Assembly: GCA_038213135.1 (NCBI GenBank) | Contig: JBBQTQ010000015.1 | Location: 1 to 37,758 of the forward strand | DNA from: JBBQTQ01 sp038213135 | GTDB taxonomy: Bacteria > Actinomycetota > Thermoleophilia > Gaiellales > Gaiellaceae | Length of the DNA: 37,758 nucleotides | Reading direction: 5' to 3' | The notes under the pieces: generated by a model | Told to the model about the DNA's origin: nothing | The model's input: the letters and a program-made list of their open reading frames with translations, nothing else | Databases searched by the model: none | In this document: positions 7,785-16,265 of the stretch, piece by piece | Position numbering within the stretch: the first letter of the stretch is position 1 | Layout: each line of letters starts with the position of its first letter | Position numbers and translations under genes: made by a program

Positions 7785-9190
7785 GCGAGACACTCGCAGC
7801 CGTTCTCCGTGGGGACGGACCGGCGCTGGTCGAGCCGGAAACCGGCGCGACGCAGACCTATGACGAGCTCGAGGCGGACGTGCGCTCGCTCGCAGGCAGG
7901 CTGGCGACGCTCGGCGTCGGCCGCGGGGAGCGTGTCGGCCTCGTGATCCCCGACGGCCCGGAGTTCGTGCGCCTGTTGCTCGCGGTGAACCTGCTCGGCG
8001 CGACGGCAGCGCCGCTCAATCCGGCTTACAAGCGCGACGAGTTCGCCTTCTACCTCGAAGACCTCCAGCCGCAGCTGCTGCTGCTGCCGCCTGGCGAGCT
8101 GCCGGCAGCGCGCGAGGCAGCAACGGCGCGCATCGTCGATACCGACGCGCTGCCCGAGAAGGAAACGACGTTCGAGGAGGCGCAGCCCGACGACGTCGCG
8201 CTCCTGCTCCACACGAGCGGGACGACGAGCCGGCCGAAGCAGGTGCCGCTGACGCACGCCAACCTCCTCGCCTCCGCGCAGACGATCGTCGGCTTCTACG
8301 GACTATCGGCGGACGACGTGTCATACGTGGCGATGCCGCTCTTCCACGTGCACGGCCTGGTGGCCTCGACGCTGTCGGCCCTGCTCGCCGGCGGCGGGAC
8401 CGTCGTCCCGCGCCGCTTCCTGCCACGCGGCTTCTGGGGACAGGCCCGCGAGCACGGCGTCACCTGGTATTCGGCCGGCCCGACCCTCCACCAGATGATC
8501 ATCGACCGTGGCGACGAGCCGATCCCGAGCCTCCGCTTCGCGCGCTCTTGCAGTTCCGCCCTCTCCCCCGTGCTGATGCAGCGGCTCGAGGACACGCTCG
8601 CGGTGCCGGTGCTCGAGGCGTACGGGATGACCGAAGCGAGCCACCAGATGGCGTCGAATCCGCTGCCGCCGGCCGAGCGCCGCTCGGGAACCGTCGGCGT
8701 CCCGAGCGGTACCGAGATCCGGATCGGCGAGAGCAGCGAGGTGCAGATCCGCGGCCCGGGCGTGATGGGGGGCTACCTGAAGAACGCGCAAGCGAACGCG
8801 GAATCGTTCGTCGACGGCTGGTTCCGCACCGGCGACCGAGGTCGTTTCGTGGACGGCTACCTGAAGCTCGAGGGCCGGCTGAAGGAGATGATCCTGAGAG
8901 GCGGTGAGAATATCTCGCCGTATGAGATCGAGGACGTGCTCAAGGCACATCCGGCGGTAGCCGACGCGGTCTGCTTCGGCGTCGACGACGAGAAGTACGG
9001 CGAGAAGGTCGGCGCCGCGATCGTCCTCTCAGGCGAGGCCGATGAGCGGCAGCTCGCCGACCACTGCCGCGAGCGGCTCGCGGCGTTCAAGGTGCCCGAG
9101 GTGATTCGGATCGTCGACGAGATCCCGCGGACGCCGACCGGCAAGGTGCAGCGCAAGCGCGTCGGCGAAGCGCTCTTGGGCGCCGGGTGA
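7781..9190 (+). CDS. Acyl-CoA synthetase, oxalyl-CoA-synthetase (AAE3/Pcs60)-like
   Basis: The ATG at 7781 overlaps the upstream stop (ATGA) and gives 469 residues, slightly short for an ANL enzyme. The phosphate-binding loop is HTSGTTSRPKQVPLTHANL (about 144-162). Together with AMPLFHVHGLVAS, RSCSSALSP, VLEAYGMTEASHQMASNPLP and ERRSGTVGVP, this is the motif set I associate with plant AAE3 and yeast Pcs60 oxalate-CoA ligases. Later motifs are WFRTGDRG, LKEMILRGGENISPYEIE and the terminal catalytic lysine in RTPTGKVQRKR. The enzyme adenylates a short carboxylic acid and transfers it to CoA. Oxalate is a reasoned guess; malonate or another short acid is possible. No oxalyl-CoA decarboxylase or formyl-CoA transferase is in the window. 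Long open frames upstream in the same phase are shadows of the preceding gene. Confidence 0.85.
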   Translation: MSETLAAVLRGDGPALVEPETGATQTYDELEADVRSLAGRLATLGVGRGERVGLVIPDGPEFVRLLLAVNLLGATAAPLNPAYKRDEFAFYLEDLQPQLLLLPPGELPAAREAATARIVDTDALPEKETTFEEAQPDDVALLLHTSGTTSRPKQVPLTHANLLASAQTIVGFYGLSADDVSYVAMPLFHVHGLVASTLSALLAGGGTVVPRRFLPRGFWGQAREHGVTWYSAGPTLHQMIIDRGDEPIPSLRFARSCSSALSPVLMQRLEDTLAVPVLEAYGMTEASHQMASNPLPPAERRSGTVGVPSGTEIRIGESSEVQIRGPGVMGGYLKNAQANAESFVDGWFRTGDRGRFVDGYLKLEGRLKEMILRGGENISPYEIEDVLKAHPAVADAVCFGVDDEKYGEKVGAAIVLSGEADERQLADHCRERLAAFKVPEVIRIVDEIPRTPTGKVQRKRVGEALLGAG

Positions 9191-9204
9191 TCGTGCGGCC
9201 CGTT

Positions 9205-9221
9205 ACAGGGGGCTGGCCCCT
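9205..9221. repeat. Copy 1 of a 17-base dispersed hairpin motif
   Basis: ACAGGGGGCTGGCCCCT lies in the 154-base gap after the acyl-CoA synthetase. It matches the reverse complement of 21059-21075 at 16 of 17 bases, and it can fold as a 5-base AGGGG/CCCCT stem with a 4-base loop. The rest of this gap holds no ORF with a ribosome site. Such intergenic GC hairpins are probably REP-like elements or transcript ends. Confidence 0.5.
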
Positions 9222-9308
9222 CATGGCGTCCCAAAGGGACGATCCGGCGAGAGAGCGATGGCCGGCAGTGCCGCTAACCAAGCCGCTGCCTGTCCCCTGC
9301 GGCCACGG

Positions 9309-9327
9309 CTCGGGGCTTGACCCCGAG
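9309..9327. terminator. Hairpin between acyl-CoA synthetase and PanE-like gene
   Basis: CTCGGGG (9309-9315) and CCCCGAG (9321-9327) pair perfectly over seven bases around a 5-base loop. No T-tract follows, so it would be a non-canonical actinobacterial terminator or an RNA-stabilising stem. It lies 17 bases upstream of the next gene's ATG. Confidence 0.4.
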
Positions 9328-9344
9328 GATCGGCTCGAAGGGCC

Positions 9345-10319
9345 ATGAGGTTCGCCGTCGTCGGCGCGGGTGCGATCGGCGCCTACGTCGGCGCGGCGCT
9401 CTCGCGCGGCGGATCGGACGTCACCCTGATCGCCCGCGGCGCGCCGCTCGAGGCGATCCAGCGCAACGGCGTGCGCGTCACGAGCCCCCGCGGCGACTTC
9501 CATGCTCACCCCAAGGCGACTTCCGACATCGACGCGATCGGCGATGCAGACGTCGCAATCGTCGCACTCAAGGCGTACAGCCTCCCGGAGCTCGCGCCCG
9601 GGCTCGGCGCGGCGCTCGCGCCAGACGCAGCGACGATCTGGATGCAGAACGGGATCCCTTGGTGGTACTTCCAGTCCGAAGGGGGACCGCTCGAGGGGCA
9701 CACGCTCGAGTCCGTCGACCCGGGCGGGACGATCCGCGCCTCGATCCCGGCCGAGAGCGTGATCGGCTGTGTCGTCTACGCCGCAACGGAGATCGAAGAG
9801 CCGGGCGTGATCCGCCACGTCGAGGGGACGCGCTTCACGATCGGCGAGCCGGACGGCACCGCCAGCGCGCGCTGCCGAGCCATCTCCGAGGCGTTCGTCG
9901 CAGGCGGCCTGAAGGCGCCGGTCGAGGAGCGCCTTCGCGACCAGATCTGGCTGAAGCTGCTCGGCAACGCTGCCTTTAACCCCGTTTCTGCGCTCACCCA
10001 CGCGACGCTCGCCGAGCTCGGGACGCTGCCGGAGATGGTCGACCTTCTCCGCGCGACCTTCCACGAGGTCGCTGCCGTCGCCACCGCCCTCGGCATCGAG
10101 TTCCCCGTCTCGCTCGAGCGTCGTCTGGAGGCCGGCTTCGCCGTCGGTGACCACAAGACCTCGATGCTGATGGACCTCGAAGGGGGCAAGCCGCTCGAGC
10201 TCGACTGCATGACCGGCGCCGTGATCGAGTTGGCCCGGCTGCTCGAGCTGCCGGCCCCACACACCGAGACGATCCACGCCTGCGCCAAGCTCCTCGGCGT
10301 CTTAAGATCCCGGCCGTGA
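9345..10319 (+). CDS. 2-dehydropantoate 2-reductase-like (PanE/ApbA family) oxidoreductase, copy 1
   Basis: The 324-residue protein opens with a Rossmann GAGAIGAYVG loop (7-16), contains the VALKAYSLPE segment (72-82) and the catalytic Lys204 with asparagines 208 and 212 in WLKLLGNAAFNPVSALT. The C-terminal signature HKTSMLMDLEGGKPLELDCMTGAVI is also present. These mark the ketopantoate reductase family, which reduces 2-keto acids with NADPH. Three divergent copies in the window, none near panB or panC, make true pantothenate synthesis unlikely; reduction or oxidation of another hydroxy/keto acid is more plausible. The segment MQNGIPWWYFQ is typical of a sub-branch unlike E. coli PanE. The stop overlaps the start of the next LLM gene (GTGA), so the two should act together. 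Confidence 0.85.
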   Translation: MRFAVVGAGAIGAYVGAALSRGGSDVTLIARGAPLEAIQRNGVRVTSPRGDFHAHPKATSDIDAIGDADVAIVALKAYSLPELAPGLGAALAPDAATIWMQNGIPWWYFQSEGGPLEGHTLESVDPGGTIRASIPAESVIGCVVYAATEIEEPGVIRHVEGTRFTIGEPDGTASARCRAISEAFVAGGLKAPVEERLRDQIWLKLLGNAAFNPVSALTHATLAELGTLPEMVDLLRATFHEVAAVATALGIEFPVSLERRLEAGFAVGDHKTSMLMDLEGGKPLELDCMTGAVIELARLLELPAPHTETIHACAKLLGVLRSRP

Positions 10320-11380
10320 AGTTCAGCATCTACTCGGAGCTTCAGCTCTGGCCGGGCAAGTCGCCGGACCAGCTCTACTCGGAGGTCCTCCAGCAGATGG
10401 AGAGCGCCGACCGGCTCGGCTACGACGCCTACGCCTGCATCGAGCACTTCTTCTTCGCGAAGTTCGGCGCCTCGCCCGACCCGCTCGCCCTCTTCTCGGC
10501 CGCCTCCCAGCGCACGCAGAAGATCAAATTCCGCACGCTCGTCCACGTGCTCCCGTACCACAACCCGCTGATCCTGGCCCAGCGGATCACCCAGTTCGAC
10601 TGGCTGAGCGGAGGCCGTTACGAGTTCGGCGTCGGCCGCGGCCACGGCTGGATCCCCTGGCGTGCGGGCGTCGCCTACGGCGACATGGTCGAGCGCTACG
10701 ACGAGTCGCTGGAGCTGTTCTTCAAGGCGCTCGACAGCGGCGGCGAGCCGTTCTCCTACGAGGGCCGCTTCTACGACGTGCACGACGCGCGGCTCGTGCC
10801 GCCGCCCCGCGGGAAGTACCGGATCTTCACCGGCGGCACGAGCGACAAGACCTACACGCTCGCCGCCGAGCGCGGCTGGGGCGTCGTCGTACCGCCGCTG
10901 CTCCCATACGAGGCGCTGCGCGAGCAGCTCGACCTCTACCGGGCGACGTGCAAGGAGCACGGCACCGAGCCGGACATCGTCTGGATCCACGCCGTCCACC
11001 TCGACGAGGATCGCGGCAAGGCGCTGCGCGAGGGCGAGTCCTGGCTCACCGGCTTCCTCGCCGGCAACGCGTCACCGCTCACCGAGAACCAGGTGCCGCC
11101 CGCCGAGGAGCTCCTCTCGGCGGGCTACGGCTTCTACACCGCCGGGATCCTGGAGAAGCTCGCGCAGACGCCCTATGACGAGATGCTCGCGGGCGACATC
11201 GTCTGGGCCGGGACGCCGCAGGACGTGATCGAGCGGATCGAGGCGGTGCAGGAGCTCTGCGAGGGCCTGACCGAGATCTCGATCACCGTCAACGCGGGGA
11301 ATGCGTCACACGAGCAGGCGCTCAGGAACCAGGAGCTCTTCGCGCAGCACGTGATCCCGCACTTCCGCCAGGGCGGGTAA
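10316..11380 (+). CDS. LLM-class flavin-dependent oxidoreductase, copy 2
   Basis: This 354-residue luciferase-like protein shows MKFSIYSELQLWPGKS at its start, DRLGYDAYACIEHFF (33-47), ITQFDWLSGGRYEFGVGRGHGW (about 90-111), the GKYRIFTGGTSDKTYTLAAERGWG strand and a C-terminal HVIPHFRQGG. The phrase SGGRYEFGVGRG, the EHF motif and the HPIL-type LPYHNPLILA segment favour an FMN-dependent luciferase-like monooxygenase over an F420 reductase, although this is a judgement. The GTG start overlaps the PanE-like stop by four bases. A 91-base gap separates it from the Liv transporter genes that follow in the same direction, so oxidation of a substrate taken up by that transporter is a fair hypothesis. 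Confidence 0.88.
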   Translation: MKFSIYSELQLWPGKSPDQLYSEVLQQMESADRLGYDAYACIEHFFFAKFGASPDPLALFSAASQRTQKIKFRTLVHVLPYHNPLILAQRITQFDWLSGGRYEFGVGRGHGWIPWRAGVAYGDMVERYDESLELFFKALDSGGEPFSYEGRFYDVHDARLVPPPRGKYRIFTGGTSDKTYTLAAERGWGVVVPPLLPYEALREQLDLYRATCKEHGTEPDIVWIHAVHLDEDRGKALREGESWLTGFLAGNASPLTENQVPPAEELLSAGYGFYTAGILEKLAQTPYDEMLAGDIVWAGTPQDVIERIEAVQELCEGLTEISITVNAGNASHEQALRNQELFAQHVIPHFRQGG

Positions 11381-11471
11381 CAGTCCGAGCGCGCGGCGAG
11401 ACGCCTATGCCTGTTGAAGTTTCCCAGGGCATGCGTCAGTGTTGTCCCGCCTGTTCAACGAGGGAGGAAGA

Positions 11472-12677
11472 ATGAAACGAACGAGACGATCCGTTGCGGT
11501 CGCCGCTGTACTGGCAGCCGCCGTGACAATCGTCGGCGTCCTCGCCGGAACCACCTCGGCGCGGCCGACCCACGGCAAGACGATCATCATCGGCGCCGCC
11601 ATGGATCTGAGCGGCCAGATGTCGCCGTTCAACAACCCGGCGCTCGCTGCCGCCCAACTCGAAGTCGCGAAGATCAACGCCGCAGGCGGCGTCCACGGCG
11701 ACATGCTCCAGATCAAGACCTGCGACACGCAGAACTCCAAGCCGGACGTCTCCACGTCCTGTGCGGACAATTTGATCAAGGGCGGGGCCGTGATCGGGCT
11801 CGTCACCTGCGACGTCGACTTCGCCACCCCGGCGATCCTGGCGTTCCTCAACCATGGTCTCCTGACGATCGCGCCGTGTATCGGCACCGATCAGATGGGC
11901 CCGAAGCGCTTCGGCTCGAAGGGCAAGCTCGCCTTCAGCTACGGCAACGTCGCGCAGGACGAGGGCGCCGCGATGGCGGAGTACGCCTACAACGTGAAGC
12001 ACTGGAAGACGGCGATCACCGTTACCGACAACGTGATCGTCTACTTCAAGAACATCGTCCAGGCGTTCACACAGCGGTTCACGCAGCTGGGCGGCAAGGT
12101 CACCGACGCGGAGAGCTTCACCGCTGGCGACAAGACGATCCAGAACGTGGTCAGCCGCGTCAACAGCCACAAGGCCGCGGTGATCGTCACCTCAGACGGG
12201 TTCTCCGACTGGCCGACCGAGGTCGCGGGGATCCGCAGCCTCGGCAACAAGACGCCGATCATGAACTCCTGGGCCGGCGACGGCACCTTCTGGTACCCGA
12301 AGAGTCCGAAGGTGACGAACTACTTCTACGTCACCTACGCCTCGGTGTTCGGTGACGACCCGAGCGGGGGCGTCAAGGCCCTGATCAAGCAGCTGGCCAA
12401 GGGCGGGCACCCGCCGGCAACCGGCGGCTTCCTGCCCGGCGCGGCCACGATCGACGGCATCGTCGCGGCGATCAAGCAGTCGCACGGCTCCACCGATGGC
12501 AAGACGCTCGCGTCGAAGATGGAGCACTTCAACGGCCTGCCGACGATCTCCGGCAAGGTCAGCTTCTCACCGCAGCTCCACAGTGTCTTCGGCCGCGCGT
12601 ACCGCGTGATGGAGGTCGAGAACAACAAGCCGAAGTTCCTGCAGCTGTACACGGCGAAGAAGATCGCGCACATCTGA
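11472..12677 (+). CDS. Branched-chain amino acid-type ABC transporter substrate-binding protein
   Basis: The ATG at 11472 has a strong GGAGG four bases upstream and gives 401 residues; an in-frame GTG at 11439 would add 11 unneeded residues ahead of the signal peptide. Residues 1-30 (MKRTRRSVAVAAV...GTTSA) form a Sec signal peptide with cleavage likely after Ala30; there is no lipobox cysteine. The mature part has the periplasmic-binding-protein type I pattern: IIIGAAMDLSGQMSPFNN, AAQLEVAKINAAGGVHG, DNLIKGGAVIGLVTCDVDF and a late GFLPGAATIDGIVAAI. Members bind amino acids, amides, urea or aromatic acids. It is followed at once by two ATPases and two permeases, a full Liv-type operon. The ligand is not predictable. 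The gene has lower codon extremity than the enzymes, as expected for an abundant protein. Confidence 0.92.
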   Translation: MKRTRRSVAVAAVLAAAVTIVGVLAGTTSARPTHGKTIIIGAAMDLSGQMSPFNNPALAAAQLEVAKINAAGGVHGDMLQIKTCDTQNSKPDVSTSCADNLIKGGAVIGLVTCDVDFATPAILAFLNHGLLTIAPCIGTDQMGPKRFGSKGKLAFSYGNVAQDEGAAMAEYAYNVKHWKTAITVTDNVIVYFKNIVQAFTQRFTQLGGKVTDAESFTAGDKTIQNVVSRVNSHKAAVIVTSDGFSDWPTEVAGIRSLGNKTPIMNSWAGDGTFWYPKSPKVTNYFYVTYASVFGDDPSGGVKALIKQLAKGGHPPATGGFLPGAATIDGIVAAIKQSHGSTDGKTLASKMEHFNGLPTISGKVSFSPQLHSVFGRAYRVMEVENNKPKFLQLYTAKKIAHI

Positions 12678-12751
12678 GCGCATCGCCTGAGACACCACGG
12701 TGGCCCGGAGACTCGCTCCGGGCCACCGCCGTCTCACGGTCCTTCGACGCC

Positions 12752-13447
12752 GTGCTCGCGCTGCGGCAGGTCGACCTGGAGCTGCATCGGCACGAGGTCG
12801 TCGGCCTGATCGGCGCGAACGGCGCCGGGAAGACGACGCTCGTCAACATCCTCACCGGCTTCGACTACCCCGACCAGGGACGCGTCGAGCTGGCCGGGCG
12901 CGACGTGACCCGCTGGACTCCCGCGCGCCGCGGGCGGGCAGGGCTCGCGCGAACCTTTCAGCACAGCCGGTCGTTCCGCGGCCTCTCGGTGCGCGAGAAC
13001 GTCGAGGTGGCGGCGCTCGGTGCGGGTGCGTCGGCGCGTGTCGCGCGGCGGCGGGCCGGGGAGCTGCTCGGGCTGCTCTCACTCGACACGGTCGCGGGCA
13101 TGCCGGCCGCCTCGCTGCCCCACGGACACGAGCGGCGCCTGGGCGTCGCGCGCGCCCTGGCGACCGAACCGCGCTTCGTCCTGATGGACGAGCCCGCCGC
13201 CGGCCTTCCCGAGGCCGAGGTGCCCGACTTCGTGGCGGTCGTCCGCCTCGTCCGCGACGAGCGGCAGGCAGGCGTCCTCCTGATCGACCACAACATGGCG
13301 CTCGTAATGGCGGTCTGCGACCGGATCCACGTCCTCGACCGCGGGCTGACCCTCGCCGAGGGCACGCCGGCCGAGATCCGCGGGAACCTCGACGTCGCCG
13401 CCGCCTATCTCGGGGAGACCGCGATCCAGGAGGAGGCCGGTGGCTGA
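12752..13447 (+). CDS. livG: ABC transporter ATP-binding protein, LivG type
   Basis: Walker A is GANGAGKTT, the Q-loop is ARTFQHSRSF, Walker B is RFVLMDEPAAGL and the switch histidine lies in LLIDHNM, all in the LivG order with the long LivG helical insert. The C-signature, normally LSxGQ, reads LPHGH (in LPHGHERRLGVARALA), a degenerate form. The GTG at 12752 leaves out the first strand of the fold. The open frame continues upstream in phase as SLRATAVSRSFDAVLAL, which aligns well with LivG N-termini, and reaches back to a CTG at 12674 that overlaps the binding-protein stop (CTGA). No ATG, GTG or TTG lies between. The true start may therefore be the CTG, giving about 257 residues. The stop overlaps the start of the next ATPase. 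Confidence 0.88.
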   Translation: MLALRQVDLELHRHEVVGLIGANGAGKTTLVNILTGFDYPDQGRVELAGRDVTRWTPARRGRAGLARTFQHSRSFRGLSVRENVEVAALGAGASARVARRRAGELLGLLSLDTVAGMPAASLPHGHERRLGVARALATEPRFVLMDEPAAGLPEAEVPDFVAVVRLVRDERQAGVLLIDHNMALVMAVCDRIHVLDRGLTLAEGTPAEIRGNLDVAAAYLGETAIQEEAGG

Positions 13448-14153
13448 GACGCTGCTCGAGCTCGCCGGCCTGGAGGTGCGCTATGGGGGCGTCGCAGCCG
13501 TTCGAGACGTTTCGCTCCAGATCGCGCAGGGTGAGCTCGTCGGCCTGATCGGCCCGAACGGCGCCGGCAAGTCGACGACGTTGCACGCCATCATGGGCGT
13601 GCTCCCGGCAAGCTCCGGCGACGTGCTCCTCCGGGGCCGTTCGCTGCGCGGCCTGAAGCCGGAGACGATCTCGCGCGCGGGCATCGCACTCGTTCCGGAG
13701 GGACGGCGCATCTACGCGGACTTCACCGTCGAGGAGACCCTGCGGCTAGGCCTGGTCGGACGTCGCGACCGCGACGGCGCCGAGGCCGACCTTGCCTGGA
13801 TCCGCGAGCTCTTCCCGGTGATCGAGGAGTTCCGCGACCGCCAGGCAGGCACGCTCTCGGGCGGCCAGCAGCAGCAGCTCGCAATCGCACGTGGGCTCGC
13901 CGCCGGGCCGGAGGTGCTGCTGCTCGACGAGCCGTCGCTCGGCCTCTCGCCGAAGCTCGTGGATGTCGTCTTCGAGGCGCTGACCGAGATCGCGAAGCGC
14001 GGTGTCGCCGTCCTGCTCGTCGAGCAGCGCGCCCAGCGGACCGTCGCGCTCGCCGACCGCACCTACGTTCTCTCGAACGGCGAGATCCGGATGACCCTCA
14101 GTCCGAAGGACGCCGGTGACACGGAGCGGATCGTCTCCGCCTACTTCGCATGA
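13440..14153 (+). CDS. livF: ABC transporter ATP-binding protein, LivF type
   Basis: The 237-residue ATPase has Walker A GPNGAGKST, the Q-loop region GIALVPEGRRIYADFTVEETL (the 'VPEGRRIF' phrase is diagnostic of LivF), a canonical signature LSGGQQQQLAIARGLA, Walker B VLLLDEPSLGLSP and the H-loop region reading LLVEQRAQ, where LivF proteins have VEQN instead of a histidine. It drives import through the LivHM channel as a heterodimer with the LivG-type subunit; its intact signature may compensate for the partner's degenerate one. Its GTG start lies eight bases inside the upstream gene and its stop forms ATGA with the permease start. Confidence 0.92.
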   Translation: MAETLLELAGLEVRYGGVAAVRDVSLQIAQGELVGLIGPNGAGKSTTLHAIMGVLPASSGDVLLRGRSLRGLKPETISRAGIALVPEGRRIYADFTVEETLRLGLVGRRDRDGAEADLAWIRELFPVIEEFRDRQAGTLSGGQQQQLAIARGLAAGPEVLLLDEPSLGLSPKLVDVVFEALTEIAKRGVAVLLVEQRAQRTVALADRTYVLSNGEIRMTLSPKDAGDTERIVSAYFA

Positions 14154-15067
14154 GTCACATCCAGGCACTCCTCGACGCGATCGGGCTCGGCGCCGTCTAC
14201 GGGCTGATGGCGGTCGGGATCGGGCTCGTCTTCGGTGTGCTTCGGCTCGTCAACTTCGCCTACGGCCAGGTGATCATGCTCGCCGCCTACATGCTCGTCT
14301 TCACGACGGGCTGGCCGGACGTCGCCTCGATCCTGGTCGCAGTGCTGATGGCCGTGTTCGCGTCACTCGTCATGGAGCGCGTCGCCTTCCGCCGGCTGCG
14401 CACCTCGTCGCCGGCGACGATGCTCGTGGCGACGTTCGCGATCTCCTACCTGCTCCAGAACCTCGCGCTCCTCCGCTACACGTACCACTCGCGGCCGGTC
14501 GGCGACTCGGTCGGCACGCTCGCAGGGCTGATCAACGCCGTGCAGATCGGCTCCCTGCACATCCGCTGGATCACGTTCGTCGCGATCGGCACCGGCCTCG
14601 TCTCGTTCACGCTCCTCGCGCTACTCCTGAAGCGGACGACGATCGGGCTGCAGATGCGCGCCGCCGCCGCGGACTTCCGGACGGCGCGGCTGCTCGGAGT
14701 GCGCGCGGACACGGTGATCATGACCGCGGTCGCGATCTCCGGCGTGCTTGCGGCGCTGGCGGCGGTGATCCTCGCCGTCTCGTCGACGGTCGTGACCTAC
14801 CAGACCGGGTTGAGCGAGACGATCCTCGTGCTGGTGGGCGTGGTCGTCGGCGGCATCGACCGCCTGCTCTCGGCGACGCTCGGGGGCTTCGCAATCGGCT
14901 TCGCGACCTCGTTCGTCGGCGCCGAGCTGCCGAACCAGGGGACGACGCCGTTCACGTCCAACCAGTACCTGCCGTCGGTGATCTACATCGGCGTGATTGT
15001 CGTGCTGCTGCTGCGGCCGGCCGGGCTGTTCGCGCGGCGGGGACAGGCACCGGTGGAGCGCGTATGA
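14150..15067 (+). CDS. livH: ABC transporter permease, LivH type
   Basis: This 305-residue integral membrane protein has about eight hydrophobic helices and LivH marks: an N-terminal ALLDAIGLGAVYGLMAVGIGLVFGVLRLVNFAYGQVIMLAAY, the cytoplasmic coupling segment LQMRAAAADFRTARLLGVRADTVI (about 167-190), and GLSETILVLVGVVVGGIDRLLSATLGGFAIGF. It forms half of the inner-membrane channel with the LivM-type partner. ATG overlaps with both neighbours indicate one polycistronic message. Confidence 0.92.
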   Translation: MSHIQALLDAIGLGAVYGLMAVGIGLVFGVLRLVNFAYGQVIMLAAYMLVFTTGWPDVASILVAVLMAVFASLVMERVAFRRLRTSSPATMLVATFAISYLLQNLALLRYTYHSRPVGDSVGTLAGLINAVQIGSLHIRWITFVAIGTGLVSFTLLALLLKRTTIGLQMRAAAADFRTARLLGVRADTVIMTAVAISGVLAALAAVILAVSSTVVTYQTGLSETILVLVGVVVGGIDRLLSATLGGFAIGFATSFVGAELPNQGTTPFTSNQYLPSVIYIGVIVVLLLRPAGLFARRGQAPVERV

Positions 15068-16089
15068 AGGACGTGCGCGGTTGGCTGCCCGAGCTCGCCG
15101 CACCGGTTGTGCTGGTCGTGCTGCTCGCGCTGATCGCGAGCCAGGTGCTCTCCGGTGGCGACGACGTCAAGTTCCGGAACGCGATCGTCAGCATCGCGAT
15201 CGTCGTCGCGCTCTACGTCTTCGTGGGGAACTCGGGCGTCGTCTCGTTCGGCCATGTCAGCTTCGTCGCGGTGGGCGCCTTCTCGGCCGGGCTGATGACG
15301 GTGCCGTCGGACGTGAAGCCGGGCGTCCTGCCGGATCTCTTCGGGTTCCTGAAGCACCACTCGATCGGCAACGCCTCCTCGCTGCTGCTGGCTGCGGCAA
15401 TTGGCGGGGCGTATGCGCTCGTGGTCGGGATCCCGCTGATGCGGCTGTCGGGGCTGTCCGCCGGTATCGCGACGTTCGCGGTGCTCGGGATCACCTACAA
15501 CATCCTCCGCTACTGGACTCGGATCGGGCCGGGCGCGGAGACGCTCTCGCTCGTGGACAACGGCTCGCCGACGACCGACTATCTGCAGGCGACGGTCGGG
15601 GCGCTGGCGGTGATCGTCGCTGCCTTCCTCTACCAGCGGAGCCGGTGGGGGCGCCAGCTGCGGGCGGCGCGCGAGGATCCCGCGGCGGCGCAGGCGGCAG
15701 GGATCGACATCCACCGCCAGCGGCTCTGGGCGTTCACGCTCTCCGGGGCGCTCTCGGGCTTCGCCGGCGGGCTGTTCGTCCACCTCTACGGGAGCATCAA
15801 CACGAACGACGTCTATCTCGACCTGACGTTCCTGACGCTAGCCATGCTCGTCGTCGGGGGCATGTCCTCGCTGCTCGGCGCAGTGGTCGGGACAATCGCC
15901 GTCTCGCTCGTCCAGATCTGGCTCTCCGATTGGGAGAACAAGTGGCACATCGGCTCGACCGCGATCCTGCCCGGAGGCTCGAGCTACGTCGGCGTCGCGA
16001 TCGTGATGCTCGTCGTGCTGCTCGTGCGACCCTCCGGAATCACGGGCGGACGCGAGCTCGGCTTCGGCCGCTTCGGCCGCCGTGGCTAG
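15064..16089 (+). CDS. livM: ABC transporter permease, LivM type
   Basis: From the ATG that overlaps the LivH stop (ATGA) the protein has 341 residues, about ten hydrophobic helices and the LivM pattern: GNSGVVSFGHVSFVAVGAFSAG, the coupling segment GRQLRAAREDPAAAQAAGIDIHRQRLWAFTLSGALSGFAGGLFVH, and MLVVGGMSSLLGAVVG. The open frame extends far upstream within livH, but that part is a shadow. It ends the operon; no gene for a sixth component follows. The downstream 170 bases (16090-16259) hold no supportable ORF, only the regulatory palindromes described for 16201-16247. Confidence 0.92.
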   Translation: MKDVRGWLPELAAPVVLVVLLALIASQVLSGGDDVKFRNAIVSIAIVVALYVFVGNSGVVSFGHVSFVAVGAFSAGLMTVPSDVKPGVLPDLFGFLKHHSIGNASSLLLAAAIGGAYALVVGIPLMRLSGLSAGIATFAVLGITYNILRYWTRIGPGAETLSLVDNGSPTTDYLQATVGALAVIVAAFLYQRSRWGRQLRAAREDPAAAQAAGIDIHRQRLWAFTLSGALSGFAGGLFVHLYGSINTNDVYLDLTFLTLAMLVVGGMSSLLGAVVGTIAVSLVQIWLSDWENKWHIGSTAILPGGSSYVGVAIVMLVVLLVRPSGITGGRELGFGRFGRRG

Positions 16090-16200
16090 CCACGCGGGCA
16101 ATGGCGCGACCTGCGCCGTCGACTTCCAGGACTTGATGTTCGCCGGCCGACAGCTCCGGGCGTCTGACTGGACAGAAGCGGCGATCTGGGCTTGATCTCA

Positions 16201-16247
16201 AGTAGCTACTCCAGGAGTAGACTCCAGTCGATTCAACCGCGTAACCT
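16201..16247 (+). promoter_or_regulatory. Overlapping palindromes and -10 upstream of small secreted protein
   Basis: AGTAGCTACT (16201-16210) is a perfect 10-base palindrome and overlaps CTACTCCAGGAGTAG (16206-16220), perfect over 7+7 bases about a central A. A TAACCT -10 candidate lies at 16242-16247 and the ATG at 16266 has AAAGGG upstream. The palindromes would cover the region of the -35, so they look like a repressor operator. The regulator is not identified. Confidence 0.5.
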
Positions 16248-16265
16248 GGCCGGCAAAGGGTGGCA

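Noticed and set aside
6387..7793. Long minus-strand open frame (468 codons) opposite the HMGL-like gene
   Set aside because: Arg/Asp/Leu-rich translation without any recognisable motif, exactly antisense to a well-supported gene; a by-product of GC-rich third positions.
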